64,000 bases of DNA. Source: Blautia sp. GTDB taxonomy: Bacteria > Bacillota > Clostridia > Lachnospirales > Lachnospiraceae. The DNA is taken from positions 1-64,000 of the forward strand of contig JAFUCO010000047.1 in NCBI GenBank assembly GCA_017459635.1. The letters are read 5' to 3'. Both the position numbers and the translations under genes were made by a program. Each line of letters opens with the position of its first letter. Within the stretch, counting starts at the first letter, position 1. Shown here in pieces: positions 25,074 through 35,000 of this stretch. The notes below the pieces were generated by a model. The model was not told the DNA's origin. It saw only the letters and a program-made list of their open reading frames with translations, and ran no database searches.

Positions 25074-25997
25074 ATGACGATAGATGTTATTATCCCTGCC
25101 TGGCGGCCGGGTGACGAATTCGTGGAAGTACTTACGAGGCTTTCGGCACAGACCATCAGGCCTTCCAGCATCATGGTGATCAATACGGAGGAGAAGTACT
25201 GGAACAGGGAATGGGAGAAAAGGTTTCCACTTCTTACAGTGCAGCATATCAATAAGGAGGAGTTTGACCACGGCGGTACCAGAAGGATGGCCGCGGAGAG
25301 CTCCGGGGCGGATATCCTGGTTTTCATGACACAGGACGCTGTTCCCTGCAGGAAAGATCTTCTGGAAAAGCTTACAGCGCCGATCATGAAGGAGAGAGTA
25401 ATTGCCGCCGCCTACGCAAGACAGAGGCCTAAAAAAGGGTGCAGTGTCATAGAAAGATATACCCGGGACTTCAACTATCCGGCGGTATCTCATGTGAGGC
25501 ATATGGAGGATATACCAGAACACGGGATAAAGACCTTTTTCTGCTCGGACGTCTGTGCGGCTTACAGAAGAAGCAGCTACATGGCTTCCGGAGGATTTAC
25601 GGAACACGCGATCTTTAATGAGGATATGATAATGGCATGTTCACTTATGCAGGCCGGCTATGGCGTAGCGTATGTGGCAGAGGCCTGTGTGTATCATTCT
25701 CATGATTATACCTTTTCCGAACAGTTCCACCGCAATTTTGATATAGGTGTTTCTCAGGCTGAGCATCCTGAGGTGTTTGGCTATGTCCGTTCAGAAAGGG
25801 AGGGGATCAGGCTGGTGAAACAGACTGCTGATCATCTTGCGATGCACGGAAATGCCGGACAGATCCCCAGGCTGTTACTGCTGAGCGCAGCAAAATATAC
25901 AGGTTATTCGCTTGGAAGAAAATTCCGGTCTCTTCCCCGGAGTGTGATAATGTTCTGCACTATGAATAAAGAATATTGGAAAGAAACACACAAATAA
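25074..25997 (+). CDS. family 2 glycosyltransferase (RfbF-like rhamnosyltransferase group)
   Basis: A 307-residue GT2 enzyme: IDVIIPAWRPGDEFVEVL, FDHGGTRRMAAESS, LVFMTQDAVPCRKDLL (the QDA variant of the DxD region) and FFCSDVCAAYRRSSY before FNEDMIMACSLMQAGY. The FDHGGTR/QDAVP pattern is typical of dTDP-rhamnosyl-type transferases. ATG 25074 follows GAGG at nine bases; ATG 25059 is five codons earlier with a poorer site. It lies apart from the 18.5-24.7 kb glycan genes by a terminator and leader hairpin but probably serves the same envelope polymer. Confidence 0.85.
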   Translation: MTIDVIIPAWRPGDEFVEVLTRLSAQTIRPSSIMVINTEEKYWNREWEKRFPLLTVQHINKEEFDHGGTRRMAAESSGADILVFMTQDAVPCRKDLLEKLTAPIMKERVIAAAYARQRPKKGCSVIERYTRDFNYPAVSHVRHMEDIPEHGIKTFFCSDVCAAYRRSSYMASGGFTEHAIFNEDMIMACSLMQAGYGVAYVAEACVYHSHDYTFSEQFHRNFDIGVSQAEHPEVFGYVRSEREGIRLVKQTADHLAMHGNAGQIPRLLLLSAAKYTGYSLGRKFRSLPRSVIMFCTMNKEYWKETHK

Positions 25998-26135
25998 CAC
26001 ATTTCCCTGCTAGACTTGTCAGTATTCAAGAAGAAACACAGGAACTGTGCGGATACATATTCTGAACAGTTGATGACAGAAGTGGAATGAAGCTGCTGAT
26101 GCAGTTTATGACCTGATTACTGAGGTGGATGGATC

Positions 26136-27779
26136 ATGAGTGAGGAATTCTTCGGGGGGAAATATGACCCGGAAAGGCATTTGGAAGCATCTGAATGGCA
26201 GGAAGAAAAGTATGAGCTCGCATATCATAACGGGGAGCACCGGGCTGAAGAAGAAGGAATAGTGCTGCCAAAATATGGATGGTATAAAAACAGGATTTCA
26301 GGAGGAAACAGGCGGAAGAGCACCAGATTAAAGCTAAGTGCGCCGTTTGTGGTCTTAAGTGTAATCCTGGCTTTTGCAGTTGGACTTGCAGCCGGGCTTG
26401 TCATGCGGAATGCAGCCGGAACAGGAAAAGAGGAACCTGAAAGCATAAACCGGTCTTCATCACAGGTGGAAAAGTCCGTTCCTCTTACAAGGGAAGCACC
26501 GGCACAGCAGACAGGCTCCCATACTGGTATAGATACAGACTTTGGCTCAGACACTGATATGTCTGGAATTGATTCGACAGGCGCTTATGTGCCTTATGTT
26601 GATTCGATAGGAACTGGTGCGTCGGGAATTGTTTCAGCAGCAGTTGACATGCCGGGTGCCGATGCATCCGGTGAAGCGGCAGACGGCACAGGCGGAAGCT
26701 CCGTGATAACTACCGGCAAAGGTCCTGTAGCCGACGTTGCAGCCAACTGTATGCCGTCGGTAGTGGCAATAACTACGGTCAGTATACAGGAGATACCGGA
26801 CTTTTTCGGCTATGGCAGCCGCAGGTATGAAAGTGCCGGTTCCGGCTCCGGTATTATTGTCGGTGAGAATGAGGACGAACTTCTTATAGCTACCAACAAT
26901 CATGTTGTGTCCGGTGCATCTACTCTTAGCGTTCTTTTTATAGGAGGAGAGGCTTCAGGGGACAGTGAATCCACGAACATAATGAGCCGGATAGCCGAGG
27001 ACCTTAATTATGACGGGGCTGTCAGTGCAGCTGTCAAGGGTACGGACCCACAGGATGACCTGGCTGTTGTGGCTGTATCCAAAGCGGATATCCCGGCAGA
27101 CACTATGAAACGCATCAAGATTGCTGCCCTGGGAGACTCGGACAGTCTGGTTGTAGGCGAGCAGGTTGTGGCGATCGGGAATGCGCTCGGATACGGGCAG
27201 TCAGTCACTTCGGGCTGGATAAGCGCTCTTAACCGTTCGATAACCACCGGGACAACTAAGGTTGACAGCCTTATACAGACGGATGCCGCCATAAATCCCG
27301 GGAACAGCGGAGGCGCTCTCCTGAATATGAACGGAGAAGTCATAGGGATAAATTCTGCAAAGTATGCGGACAGCAGCGTTGAGGGAATGGGTTATGCGAT
27401 CCCGATCTCAAAGGCCTCACCTATCCTGAATGACCTGATGTCCAGGGAGACAAGAAGGGAGCTTGATCCTTCTGAATCGGCGTATATGGGAGTTTCTGTA
27501 GCCGACATGGGGATGGAAGCCTCGATTATGTACGGTATCCCTTCAGGTGCTTTTGTGGCAGAAGCTTTTGAAGGTGAGGCGGCCTATAATGCCGGGATAC
27601 AGCAGGGAGACATCATCATGGAGCTGGACGGCTATGAAGTGACGGGCCGTGATGACCTGATCGAAAAACTTAAGTATTATCACGCAGGGGAAGAAGTACA
27701 GGTCGTGATCGCACGTAAAAACGCTTTTGGGCTTTATGAACAGCAGGCAGTGAATGTAGTTATGGGTTCAAGGCAGTAA
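26136..27779 (+). CDS. HtrA/DegP-like serine protease, membrane-anchored, with PDZ domain
   Basis: A 547-residue type II membrane protein. The cytoplasmic N-terminus is acidic and about 68 residues long, with one TM at about 69-90. A Ser/Gly/Asp-rich linker (about 100-195) leads to a trypsin-like protease with His256 (TNNHVVSG), Asp308 (DPQDDLAVV) and Ser391 (INPGNSGGALL), then one C-terminal PDZ domain (about 450-540, VAEAFEGEAAYNAGIQQGDII). It degrades or chaperones misfolded proteins at the membrane-wall interface. GAGGTGGATGG precedes the ATG. Confidence 0.92.
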   Translation: MSEEFFGGKYDPERHLEASEWQEEKYELAYHNGEHRAEEEGIVLPKYGWYKNRISGGNRRKSTRLKLSAPFVVLSVILAFAVGLAAGLVMRNAAGTGKEEPESINRSSSQVEKSVPLTREAPAQQTGSHTGIDTDFGSDTDMSGIDSTGAYVPYVDSIGTGASGIVSAAVDMPGADASGEAADGTGGSSVITTGKGPVADVAANCMPSVVAITTVSIQEIPDFFGYGSRRYESAGSGSGIIVGENEDELLIATNNHVVSGASTLSVLFIGGEASGDSESTNIMSRIAEDLNYDGAVSAAVKGTDPQDDLAVVAVSKADIPADTMKRIKIAALGDSDSLVVGEQVVAIGNALGYGQSVTSGWISALNRSITTGTTKVDSLIQTDAAINPGNSGGALLNMNGEVIGINSAKYADSSVEGMGYAIPISKASPILNDLMSRETRRELDPSESAYMGVSVADMGMEASIMYGIPSGAFVAEAFEGEAAYNAGIQQGDIIMELDGYEVTGRDDLIEKLKYYHAGEEVQVVIARKNAFGLYEQQAVNVVMGSRQ

Positions 27780-27851
27780 AGACGCCGTATACAGCAGGAC
27801 TTAAGAAAAACCATATTTTTGAAAAAAGTATTATGATTTCTTTACATAATG

Positions 27852-27860
27852 TGGTATAAT
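27852..27860 (+). promoter_or_regulatory. extended -10 promoter upstream of clpX
   Basis: TGG followed directly by TATAAT (27855-27860) makes an extended -10 element about 70 bp before clpX. No good -35 hexamer lies 17 bp upstream. Confidence 0.45.
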
Positions 27861-27929
27861 CACTTTATGCGGGATTTTGTTCGTTAACATAATGTGCAAT
27901 AATCTGTAATAATCCCGAAAGGAGTATCG

Positions 27930-29348
27930 ATGGCAGAAGATTTTGATAAAAATGACGGGAAGACAGAAGATTCTTCAAAAACAGATGAAGGCTATGAAAG
28001 CTTTTGCTTCCTGTGCAGAAGACCTGAATCAGAATGCGATGGGATGATAGTCCTTCCGAACAATATGCATGTGTGTACGGACTGCATGCAGAAGAGTTTT
28101 GACGTGCTGAACACTCAGTTTCCGGGAAGCACAGGGAACAATTCCGGCTTCTTTGGAATACCGAATATCGGCATGATCGACCTGAGCGCGCTTCAGAATC
28201 CTGCAGGAGCGCCGCAGAAGATAAAGAAGAAAAAGGAAGCAGAGCAGACAAAGCCTGAAACCTTTGATTTCCGAAGGGTTCCGCCGCCGCATCGCATCAA
28301 GGCCTCTCTGGATGAACACGTTATAGGGCAGGAATATGCCAAAAAGGTAATGTCTGTAGCAGTGTACAACCATTACAAGAGAGTAGCCTCCGACGCATCT
28401 GACGGAGTGGAGATCGAGAAATCAAATATGCTGATGATCGGGCCGACGGGCTGCGGCAAGACATATCTGGTAAAGACTCTTGCAAAGCTTCTGGATGTGC
28501 CGCTTGCGATCGCCGATGCAACGTCTCTCACCGAGGCCGGCTACATCGGGGATGACATTGAAAGCGTAGTATCCAAGCTTCTGGCGGCAGCAGACAATGA
28601 TGTTGAGAAGGCAGAGCACGGCATAATCTTTATCGATGAGATCGATAAGATCGCCAAAAAGAAGAATACCAACCAGAGGGATGTGAGCGGCGAGGCTGTG
28701 CAGCAGGGCATGCTTAAGCTGCTGGAAGGCAGCGAGATAGAGGTTCCTGTTGGAGCCAGCAGCAAAAACGCGATGGTTCCTATGGCGGTCGTCGACACCA
28801 GCAATATTCTTTTTATCTGCGGGGGAGCATTCCCGGATCTTGAGATCATCATAAAAGAAAGGCTTAACAAACAGGCATCGATCGGTTTTTACGCCGATCT
28901 GAAGGACAAATATGACAATGATCCTCATCTGCTTGAAAAGGTGACGGTCGAGGATCTGCGGAAATTCGGGATGATTCCGGAATTTCTTGGAAGGCTTCCG
29001 GTGATATTCTCGCTGGACGGCTTAACTGAGGATATGCTTGTGCGTATCCTTAAGGAACCGAAGAACGCCATTCTCAAGCAGTACCAGAAGCTTCTGGCAC
29101 TGGATGAGGTAAGGCTTGATTTTGACGACGGAGCGCTTCACGCCATCGCGTCAAAAGCAATGGAAAAGGACACAGGCGCAAGAGCGCTGCGGGCTATACT
29201 TGAAAAGTATATGCTTGACATCATGTACGAGATTCCCAAGGACGACAACATAGGCCAGGTGGTTATCACAAAAGAATACATCGAAGGCACCGGAGGTCCG
29301 GGAATCGTTGTGAGAGGGCAGGAGGGGTATCTGCCGGGGAGTAACTGA
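27930..29348 (+). CDS. clpX: ATP-dependent Clp protease ATP-binding subunit ClpX
   Basis: A 472-residue AAA+ unfoldase delivering substrates to ClpP. The N-terminal zinc-binding domain has C26, C29, C49 and C52. A longer than usual linker (about 55-118, Gly/Asn then Lys-rich) precedes the AAA+ core with Walker A GPTGCGKT (171-178), pore loop GYIG (204-207), Walker B IIFIDE (232-237) and the ClpP-docking IGF tripeptide (318-320). The IGF loop shows it should dock ClpP, though clpP is not adjacent. It is about 50 residues longer than typical ClpX because of the linker. AAAGGAG precedes the ATG. Confidence 0.93.
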   Translation: MAEDFDKNDGKTEDSSKTDEGYESFCFLCRRPESECDGMIVLPNNMHVCTDCMQKSFDVLNTQFPGSTGNNSGFFGIPNIGMIDLSALQNPAGAPQKIKKKKEAEQTKPETFDFRRVPPPHRIKASLDEHVIGQEYAKKVMSVAVYNHYKRVASDASDGVEIEKSNMLMIGPTGCGKTYLVKTLAKLLDVPLAIADATSLTEAGYIGDDIESVVSKLLAAADNDVEKAEHGIIFIDEIDKIAKKKNTNQRDVSGEAVQQGMLKLLEGSEIEVPVGASSKNAMVPMAVVDTSNILFICGGAFPDLEIIIKERLNKQASIGFYADLKDKYDNDPHLLEKVTVEDLRKFGMIPEFLGRLPVIFSLDGLTEDMLVRILKEPKNAILKQYQKLLALDEVRLDFDDGALHAIASKAMEKDTGARALRAILEKYMLDIMYEIPKDDNIGQVVITKEYIEGTGGPGIVVRGQEGYLPGSN

Positions 29349-29419
29349 TTCCGTTCAGGAAATCAGCATAGTCACTGATGATCTGTATTTTCTTGAAACA
29401 TGTAAAGGAGATGGTTGCT

Positions 29420-30211
29420 ATGGCTAAGGACTTTTTTGACGGGCTGGGCGGAACTCTTTCCCATAAGGCTCAAACCCTTACAGAGAAATTTGGCTTTGTC
29501 TATGAATCTCAGAAGCTTAAGAGCAGGATTTCCGGGGAAAAGCGGATGATTGAAAAGCTTCAGTCGGACATCGGCAGGATCATTTATGAAAGATTTGCCG
29601 ATGGTATGGAAGTAGATGAATCTCTCGTATCTCTGTGTGAGGAGATCAGGGGCCATGAGGACGCGATCGAGGAGTTCAAGGGATACGCGGCAGGCAGAAA
29701 AGGCCTGAAGATCTGCCCGGCTTGCAAAAAAGAAGTAGACAAGAAGGCTTTGTTCTGCCCATATTGCGGAACACCTGTTCCGAATCCGGAGCCGGAAGAG
29801 GAAGAAGAATCAGAATTTGTCGAGATACCCGATGAGGATGTCCCGGAAGAAGAAACTGCAGAGTTCTTTGCGGATGCTGTGGCTGAAGCAGCGGCAGCGT
29901 TTGAAGCCGCCGGAGAACAGGCGGACGCCGTTATTGAAAGAGCAGAGACAGTTGTGGAGGAAGCTCTTTGCGAGACGGCAGATGCTGCAGAAGAAGTTCT
30001 GAACAGCGCATCTGATGCAGCAGAGGAAGCTCTGAACAGTGCATCTGATGCAGCAGAGGAAGCTTTTGAAAGCGTTTCAGATACTGCAGAGAAAGTTGTT
30101 GAAAGCATCTCCGAGGCCGCAGAGGATGCTGCTGAAGAAGCAGAGAAGCTGACAGATGCAGTTTCTGAAGCACAGGACATTCCTGAAAAGGTAGAGGTAG
30201 TTGAAGACTGA
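29420..30211 (+). CDS. zinc-ribbon protein with coiled N-terminus and acidic Ala/Glu repeat tail
   Basis: A 263-residue protein of unknown function. ATG 29420 is preceded by AAAGGAG; earlier in-frame starts lie before or inside that site. Residues 1-90 are helical with likely coiled coil. A zinc ribbon follows (CPACKKEVDKKALFCPYCG, about 98-116), then a very acidic stretch. The last 110 residues are Ala/Glu/Ser repeats with SDAAEEALNSA-like 11-residue periods, resembling LEA or apolipoprotein-like amphipathic helices. No signal peptide is seen, so it is probably cytoplasmic, perhaps membrane-surface associated (inference). Confidence 0.75.
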   Translation: MAKDFFDGLGGTLSHKAQTLTEKFGFVYESQKLKSRISGEKRMIEKLQSDIGRIIYERFADGMEVDESLVSLCEEIRGHEDAIEEFKGYAAGRKGLKICPACKKEVDKKALFCPYCGTPVPNPEPEEEEESEFVEIPDEDVPEEETAEFFADAVAEAAAAFEAAGEQADAVIERAETVVEEALCETADAAEEVLNSASDAAEEALNSASDAAEEAFESVSDTAEKVVESISEAAEDAAEEAEKLTDAVSEAQDIPEKVEVVED

Positions 30212-30275
30212 TTTTTCTTATAAGGTACCTGCGCAAAATGATGTTATGCAGGACTGAAGCAATATGGAGGATTCT

Positions 30276-31505
30276 ATGAAAAGACATTTGCGTGTGTGTT
30301 CGGCGGCTGTTTTCCTTGTGATGGCACTTCTGCTGTCCCTGTGGCTTCCGGGCACTACTGCAACAGCTGATGCCGCAGTGACTGCCCCGGCAGCGCCTAA
30401 GGTGGTCGGCTCGGCCAGCACTAGTATTGTTACTCTTAAATGGAACAAGGTTTCCGGAGCTGCAGGCTATGAAATCTTTAAGTATTCCAGTGACAAAAAA
30501 TTCCACTGGTTCAAGACTCTCGGGCCTAATACTACAACTCTGAAGCTTTCCGGAAAGAATGACCTTACTTACTATTATAAAGTGAGATCATATAAGCTTT
30601 CGGGCAGTAAGAAGGTATACAGTTCATTCAGCAGCATAATTAAGGTCAAAACCGCACCTTCCGTATATCCTGTGATCACCAGTACATCCAGGGATAAGAA
30701 AGACAGCGGCATCGTAAGATGGAGACTCAGCAGTTATGCTGACGGATACGAAGTTTTCCGTTCCACATCAAAGAACGGAACCTATAAGAAGATCGCTACC
30801 ATCGGCAGTACAAGCATAAATGCGGTGCGCGACAAACAGCTGGCTGCAAACACATCCTATTATTATAAGGTGCGTGCGTATTCAAAGAACAGTACCAGTG
30901 TGGCTTACGGCAACTTTGGCGGAACCAAGACAATGAACAAGTACACTGCTCCTGCTAAAGTGTCTTCATCAAGTACAACGGCTTCAAACAACCGCAGGCT
31001 TGTGGTAGTGGGTGATTCCAGGGTGCTGTATATGAGCCAGTGGTGCCGCAGCTCCCGGGTGAGCTATATTGCAAAATCCGGTATAGGCCTGTCATGGCTT
31101 AGCAGTACAGCCATACAGAATCAGATCCTTTCTTCGCTTGACAGCAAAACGGATCTGTTCATATGGATCGGAACCAATGATTATGATTATTATGCAAGGT
31201 ATGCAAGCCTGTACAGCCAGATGGTTCCAAGGTACAGAGCTAAAGGCGCCCGGGTATTCCTGGTCGGCCTCGGCCCGTTCCTGAACGGAGCGGATGGCTA
31301 TGGCGGTTCAAACAGTGATCTTGTAAGGTTCAATACTTACCTTAAGAATGCTGCAGCAGCCCTTGGAAGCGGAGTTTATTACACGGATGTGTATGGCTAT
31401 CTGGGAAAAACAGGTTTTTCATTCCTGCCATCTGACAGGGTACACTACAGCCAGGCAACGACACAGACGGTGTTTAACTACCTGCTGAGTGTTTCCTCAA
31501 AATGA
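30276..31505 (+). CDS. secreted protein with two fibronectin type III-like domains and an SGNH hydrolase-like domain
   Basis: A 409-residue exported protein. ATG 30276 is spaced six bases from GGAGG; the ATG at 30264 overlaps that site. It has a signal peptide (about 1-34), two FnIII-like modules (about 40-130 and 135-225, each with a YYYKVR strand) and an SGNH/GDSL-like domain. That domain has VVVGDSRVLYM (block I with Ser), IWIGTNDYDYY (Asn block) and DRVHYSQATT (Asp-x-x-His). It could be an esterase or deacetylase acting on wall or extracellular glycans; the substrate is unknown. Confidence 0.85.
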   Translation: MKRHLRVCSAAVFLVMALLLSLWLPGTTATADAAVTAPAAPKVVGSASTSIVTLKWNKVSGAAGYEIFKYSSDKKFHWFKTLGPNTTTLKLSGKNDLTYYYKVRSYKLSGSKKVYSSFSSIIKVKTAPSVYPVITSTSRDKKDSGIVRWRLSSYADGYEVFRSTSKNGTYKKIATIGSTSINAVRDKQLAANTSYYYKVRAYSKNSTSVAYGNFGGTKTMNKYTAPAKVSSSSTTASNNRRLVVVGDSRVLYMSQWCRSSRVSYIAKSGIGLSWLSSTAIQNQILSSLDSKTDLFIWIGTNDYDYYARYASLYSQMVPRYRAKGARVFLVGLGPFLNGADGYGGSNSDLVRFNTYLKNAAAALGSGVYYTDVYGYLGKTGFSFLPSDRVHYSQATTQTVFNYLLSVSSK

Positions 31506-31552
31506 TCGCTGCTATTAAGGATGTGAATAGTAACAAATGATCTGATGATCAG

Positions 31553-31581
31553 GAGGCTGCGAAAGTTTTCGCGGCCTCTTT
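31553..31581 (+). terminator. Rho-independent terminator
   Basis: GAGGCTGCGAAA (31553-31564) pairs with TTTCGCGGCCTC (31567-31578) and is followed by TTTA. It ends the SGNH protein transcript. Confidence 0.75.
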
Positions 31582-31638
31582 ATGTGTGTACAGGGGCATT
31601 TCTCTGTGTTTCCCTTTGCCATGCCTGATAAAAAAACC

Positions 31639-31667
31639 TTGACATAATCCATCACTGCACATATAAT
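31639..31667 (+). promoter_or_regulatory. consensus promoter of the ileS leader
   Basis: TTGACA (31639-31644) and TATAAT (31662-31667), both perfect with a 17-bp spacer, lie about 375 bp before the ileS start. The transcript therefore has an unusually long 5' leader. Confidence 0.8.
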
Positions 31668-31808
31668 GCAAAATAATGAAAGGCCGGGTGTTTTTGTGTA
31701 CCCCCTTTATGGCTGCGCTTTAGATGTTTTTTAACAGGGAAACAGCAGGCAGCGTGGGAAACTACAGTTTACCATGGCGTTCGTCCTTTTGCGGGACGGA
31801 CGTTTTTT
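31668..31808 (+). ncRNA. structured leader or short RNA ending at an intrinsic terminator upstream of ileS
   Basis: From the promoter to the terminator is about 135 nt. The terminator is CGTTCGTCC (31778-31786) with GGACGGACG (31794-31802), then six T. Just upstream, TGGGAAAC/GTTTACCA (31756-31774 region) can form an alternative hairpin. Position and layout suggest attenuation of ileS. A canonical T-box (AGGGTGGNACCGCG) was looked for and not found, so the class is unknown. It could also be a free-standing small RNA. Confidence 0.45.
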
Positions 31809-31957
31809 ATTCCCATGAGACCGGTACGGCGCTTTTATTGCTGCTTAAGATCCGGGAATGCTGTATTCCGGCAGGCACAGGGGAGAATGAAAGCCATTCT
31901 GGCAGTATGCCCAGGCGGAGGTCCGGTCTGCCGGACCTTAATAATATGAAGGACCAG

Positions 31958-32016
31958 ATACCCCGCAGCTCTGCTGCGCTTCAAGTTACATGCCCCGTAG
32001 CTTGGCTGCGGGGTAT
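31958..32016 (+). repeat. long inverted repeat in the ileS leader
   Basis: ATACCCCGCAGC (31958-31969) is perfectly complementary to GCTGCGGGGTAT (32005-32016), with a further inner CTGCTGCG / CCCCGTAGC region. It ends just before the ileS ribosome binding site (AAAGGAGG, 32026-32033). Two more hairpins lie upstream: AGAATG/CATTCT at 31884-31900 and AGGTCCGG/CCGGACCT at 31919-31938. Confidence 0.6.
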
Positions 32017-32044
32017 TTGACATGTAAAGGAGGCAGGTAAACAA

Positions 32045-35000
32045 GTGTATCGGAAAGTAGACACAGATCTCAACTTTGTGCAGCGCGAGAAGGAAGTTGA
32101 GCAGTTCTGGAAGGACAATAAGATCTTTGAAAAGAGCATGGAAATGCGTAAGGACGGCCCGACCTATACATTTTATGACGGACCGCCTACGGCAAACGGC
32201 AAGCCTCATATAGGGCATGTCCTTACAAGAGTCATAAAGGATATGATCCCCAGATACCGTACAATGAAGGGCTGCATGGTTCCAAGAAAAGCAGGATGGG
32301 ATACCCATGGCCTTCCGGTTGAGATCGAGGTTGAGAAGAAGCTTGGCCTGGATGGCAAGGAGCAGATCGAAGCCTACGGCATGGAACCGTTTATAAAGCA
32401 GTGCAAGGAAAGTGTCTGGAAGTATAAAGGAATGTGGGAGGATTTCTCCTCCACAGTCGGTTTCTGGGCTGATATGGAGCATCCTTATGTAACTTATGAG
32501 GATGATTATATCGAGTCTGAATGGTGGGCGCTCAAAGAGATCTGGAAAAAGGGCCTGCTGGTAAAAGGCTTCAAGATCGTGCCGTACTGCCCGAGATGCG
32601 GAACTCCGCTTTCTGCTCAGGAGGTTGCATCAAGCTACCGCACGATAAAGGAACGCTCTGCTATCGTAAGGTTCAAGGCAAAAGGCGAGGATGCTTATTT
32701 CCTGGCATGGACGACCACACCCTGGACGCTTGCTTCAAACCTTGCACTCTGTGTAAATCCGTCTGACACTTATTGTAAGGTAAAGGCAGCCGACGGATAT
32801 ACTTACTATATGGCAGAAGCGCTGCTTGACCAGGTTCTCGGAAGCCTTAAGGAAGATGATAAACCGGCATATGAGATCCTTGAGAGATACACCGGCAGGG
32901 ACCTGGAATACAAGGAGTATGAGCCCCTGTATGACTGTGCAGCAAAAGATGCGGCATCCCAGGGCAAGAAGGCCTTCTTCGTAGTATGCGACGATTATGT
33001 TACCATGTCGGATGGTACCGGCATCGTACATATCGCTCCGGCCTTCGGTGAGGACGACAACCGTGTTTGCCGTAAGTATGACATGCCGTTTGTCCGTTTT
33101 GTGGATACCCAGGGCTTCATGACTGAGGAGACTCCTTTTGCCGGAATGCGCGCAAAACCGTCAGAGAAGGAACTTAAGGACGGACGCATCAGCGCAGACC
33201 CGGAGGTCCTGAAGGAGCTTGCTTCGCGCAATCTTCTCTTCAGCGCGCCGAAATTTGAACATGATTATCCTTTCTGCTGGAGATGTGATACACCGCTTCT
33301 TTACTATGCGAGAGAAAGCTGGTTCATCAAGATGACAGCGGTCAAGGATGACCTTATAAGAAACAATAATACCATCAACTGGATCCCGGAGAGCATCGGC
33401 AAGGGCAGATTCGGGGACTGGCTTGAGAATGTCCAGGACTGGGGCATCTCAAGAAACCGCTACTGGGGAACTCCGCTCAATATCTGGCAGTGCTCCTGCG
33501 GCCACATGCATTCGGTCGGAAGCCGTGAAGAGCTCGTTGAGATGAGCGGGAATGAAGCCGCAAAGACGGTTGAGTTCCACAGGCCGTATATTGATGAGAT
33601 CACTATAAAATGCCCGGAGTGCGGCGGAGAGATGCACAGGGTCCCGGAGGTAATCGACTGCTGGTTCGATTCCGGTGCCATGCCGTTTGCGCAGCACCAT
33701 TATCCGTTTGAAAACCAGGATCTGTTTAAAGAACAGTTCCCGGCGCAGTTCATCTCCGAGGCTGTCGACCAGACACGTGGATGGTTCTATTCGCTGCTGG
33801 CAGAGTCGACTCTCCTGTTCAACCGTGCGCCATATGAAAACGTTATCGTTCTTGGCCATGTACAGGATGAGAACGGCCAGAAGATGAGCAAGTCCAAAGG
33901 AAACGCGGTCGATCCGTTTGACGCCCTTGAAAAATACGGGGCAGATGCTATCCGCTGGTATTTCTATATCAACAGCGCTCCGTGGCTGCCAAACCGCTTC
34001 CACGAAAAAGCCGTAATCGAAGGACAGCGCAAATTCATGAGCACGCTCTGGAACACCTATGCGTTCTTCGTGCTTTATGCGAACATCGATGGCTTTGATG
34101 CCTCGAAGTACACTCTGGAATATGACAAACTGCCGCTTATGGACAAGTGGCTGCTTTCAAGGCTGAATTCCACAATAAGGACTGTGGACGAGGATCTCGA
34201 TTCATACAGGATTCCGGAAGCTGCAAGAGCGCTGCAGGAATTCGTGGATGAGATGAGCAACTGGTATGTAAGGAGAAGCCGTGAGCGTTTCTGGGCAAAG
34301 GGACTTCTGCAGGATAAGATAAACGCCTACATGACGCTGTACACCGCGCTTGTGGAGATCAGCAAGGCGGCAGCCCCGATGGTTCCTTTCATGACTGAGG
34401 AGATATACCAGAATCTGGTGCGCAGTGTTGACAGCAGCGCTCCGGAAAGCATCCACCTGTGTGATTTCCCGGAAGTTCATGATGCCATGATCGACACAGA
34501 GCTTGAAGAGAACATGAAAGAGCTCCTTGACATCGTCGTACTGGGGCGTGCGGCCCGCAACACGGCCAACATTAAAAACCGCCAGCCGATAGGACATATG
34601 TATGTCAAGGCTCCGAAGAGCATGGATGCATATTACACTGACGTCATAGCCGACGAGCTGAACGTGAAGCAGGTAGAATTTACAGACGATGTCGAGCAGT
34701 TCGTATCCTACAGCTTCAAGCCGCAGCTCCGCACGGTCGGCCGCAAGTTCGGTAAGCTTGTGAACGGTATCCGCACAGCCCTTGCTGAGATCGACGGCAC
34801 CTCAGCCATGGAAAAACTGAGAAAATTCGAAAAGCTTGTACTCGATATCGAGGGTACGGAGGTTGAACTTCTCACAGAGGATCTGCTGATCGAGACAAAG
34901 CAGTCAGAACGCTATGTTACTGAAAACTATGCGGAGACATCGGTAGTTCTTGATACATATCTCACAGAAGAGCTTGTAGAGGAAGGTTTCGTCCGCGAGA

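Noticed and set aside
29584..30180. 198-residue Ser/Ala-rich minus-strand ORF
   Set aside because: Antisense shadow of the Ala/Glu repeat tail of the zinc-ribbon protein; no start site and extreme composition.
31668..32044. T-box riboswitch upstream of ileS
   Set aside because: Expected from the gene, but the AGGGTGGNACCGCG antiterminator core is absent; the closest string, CCGGTACGGCG, lies after the terminator rather than before it.
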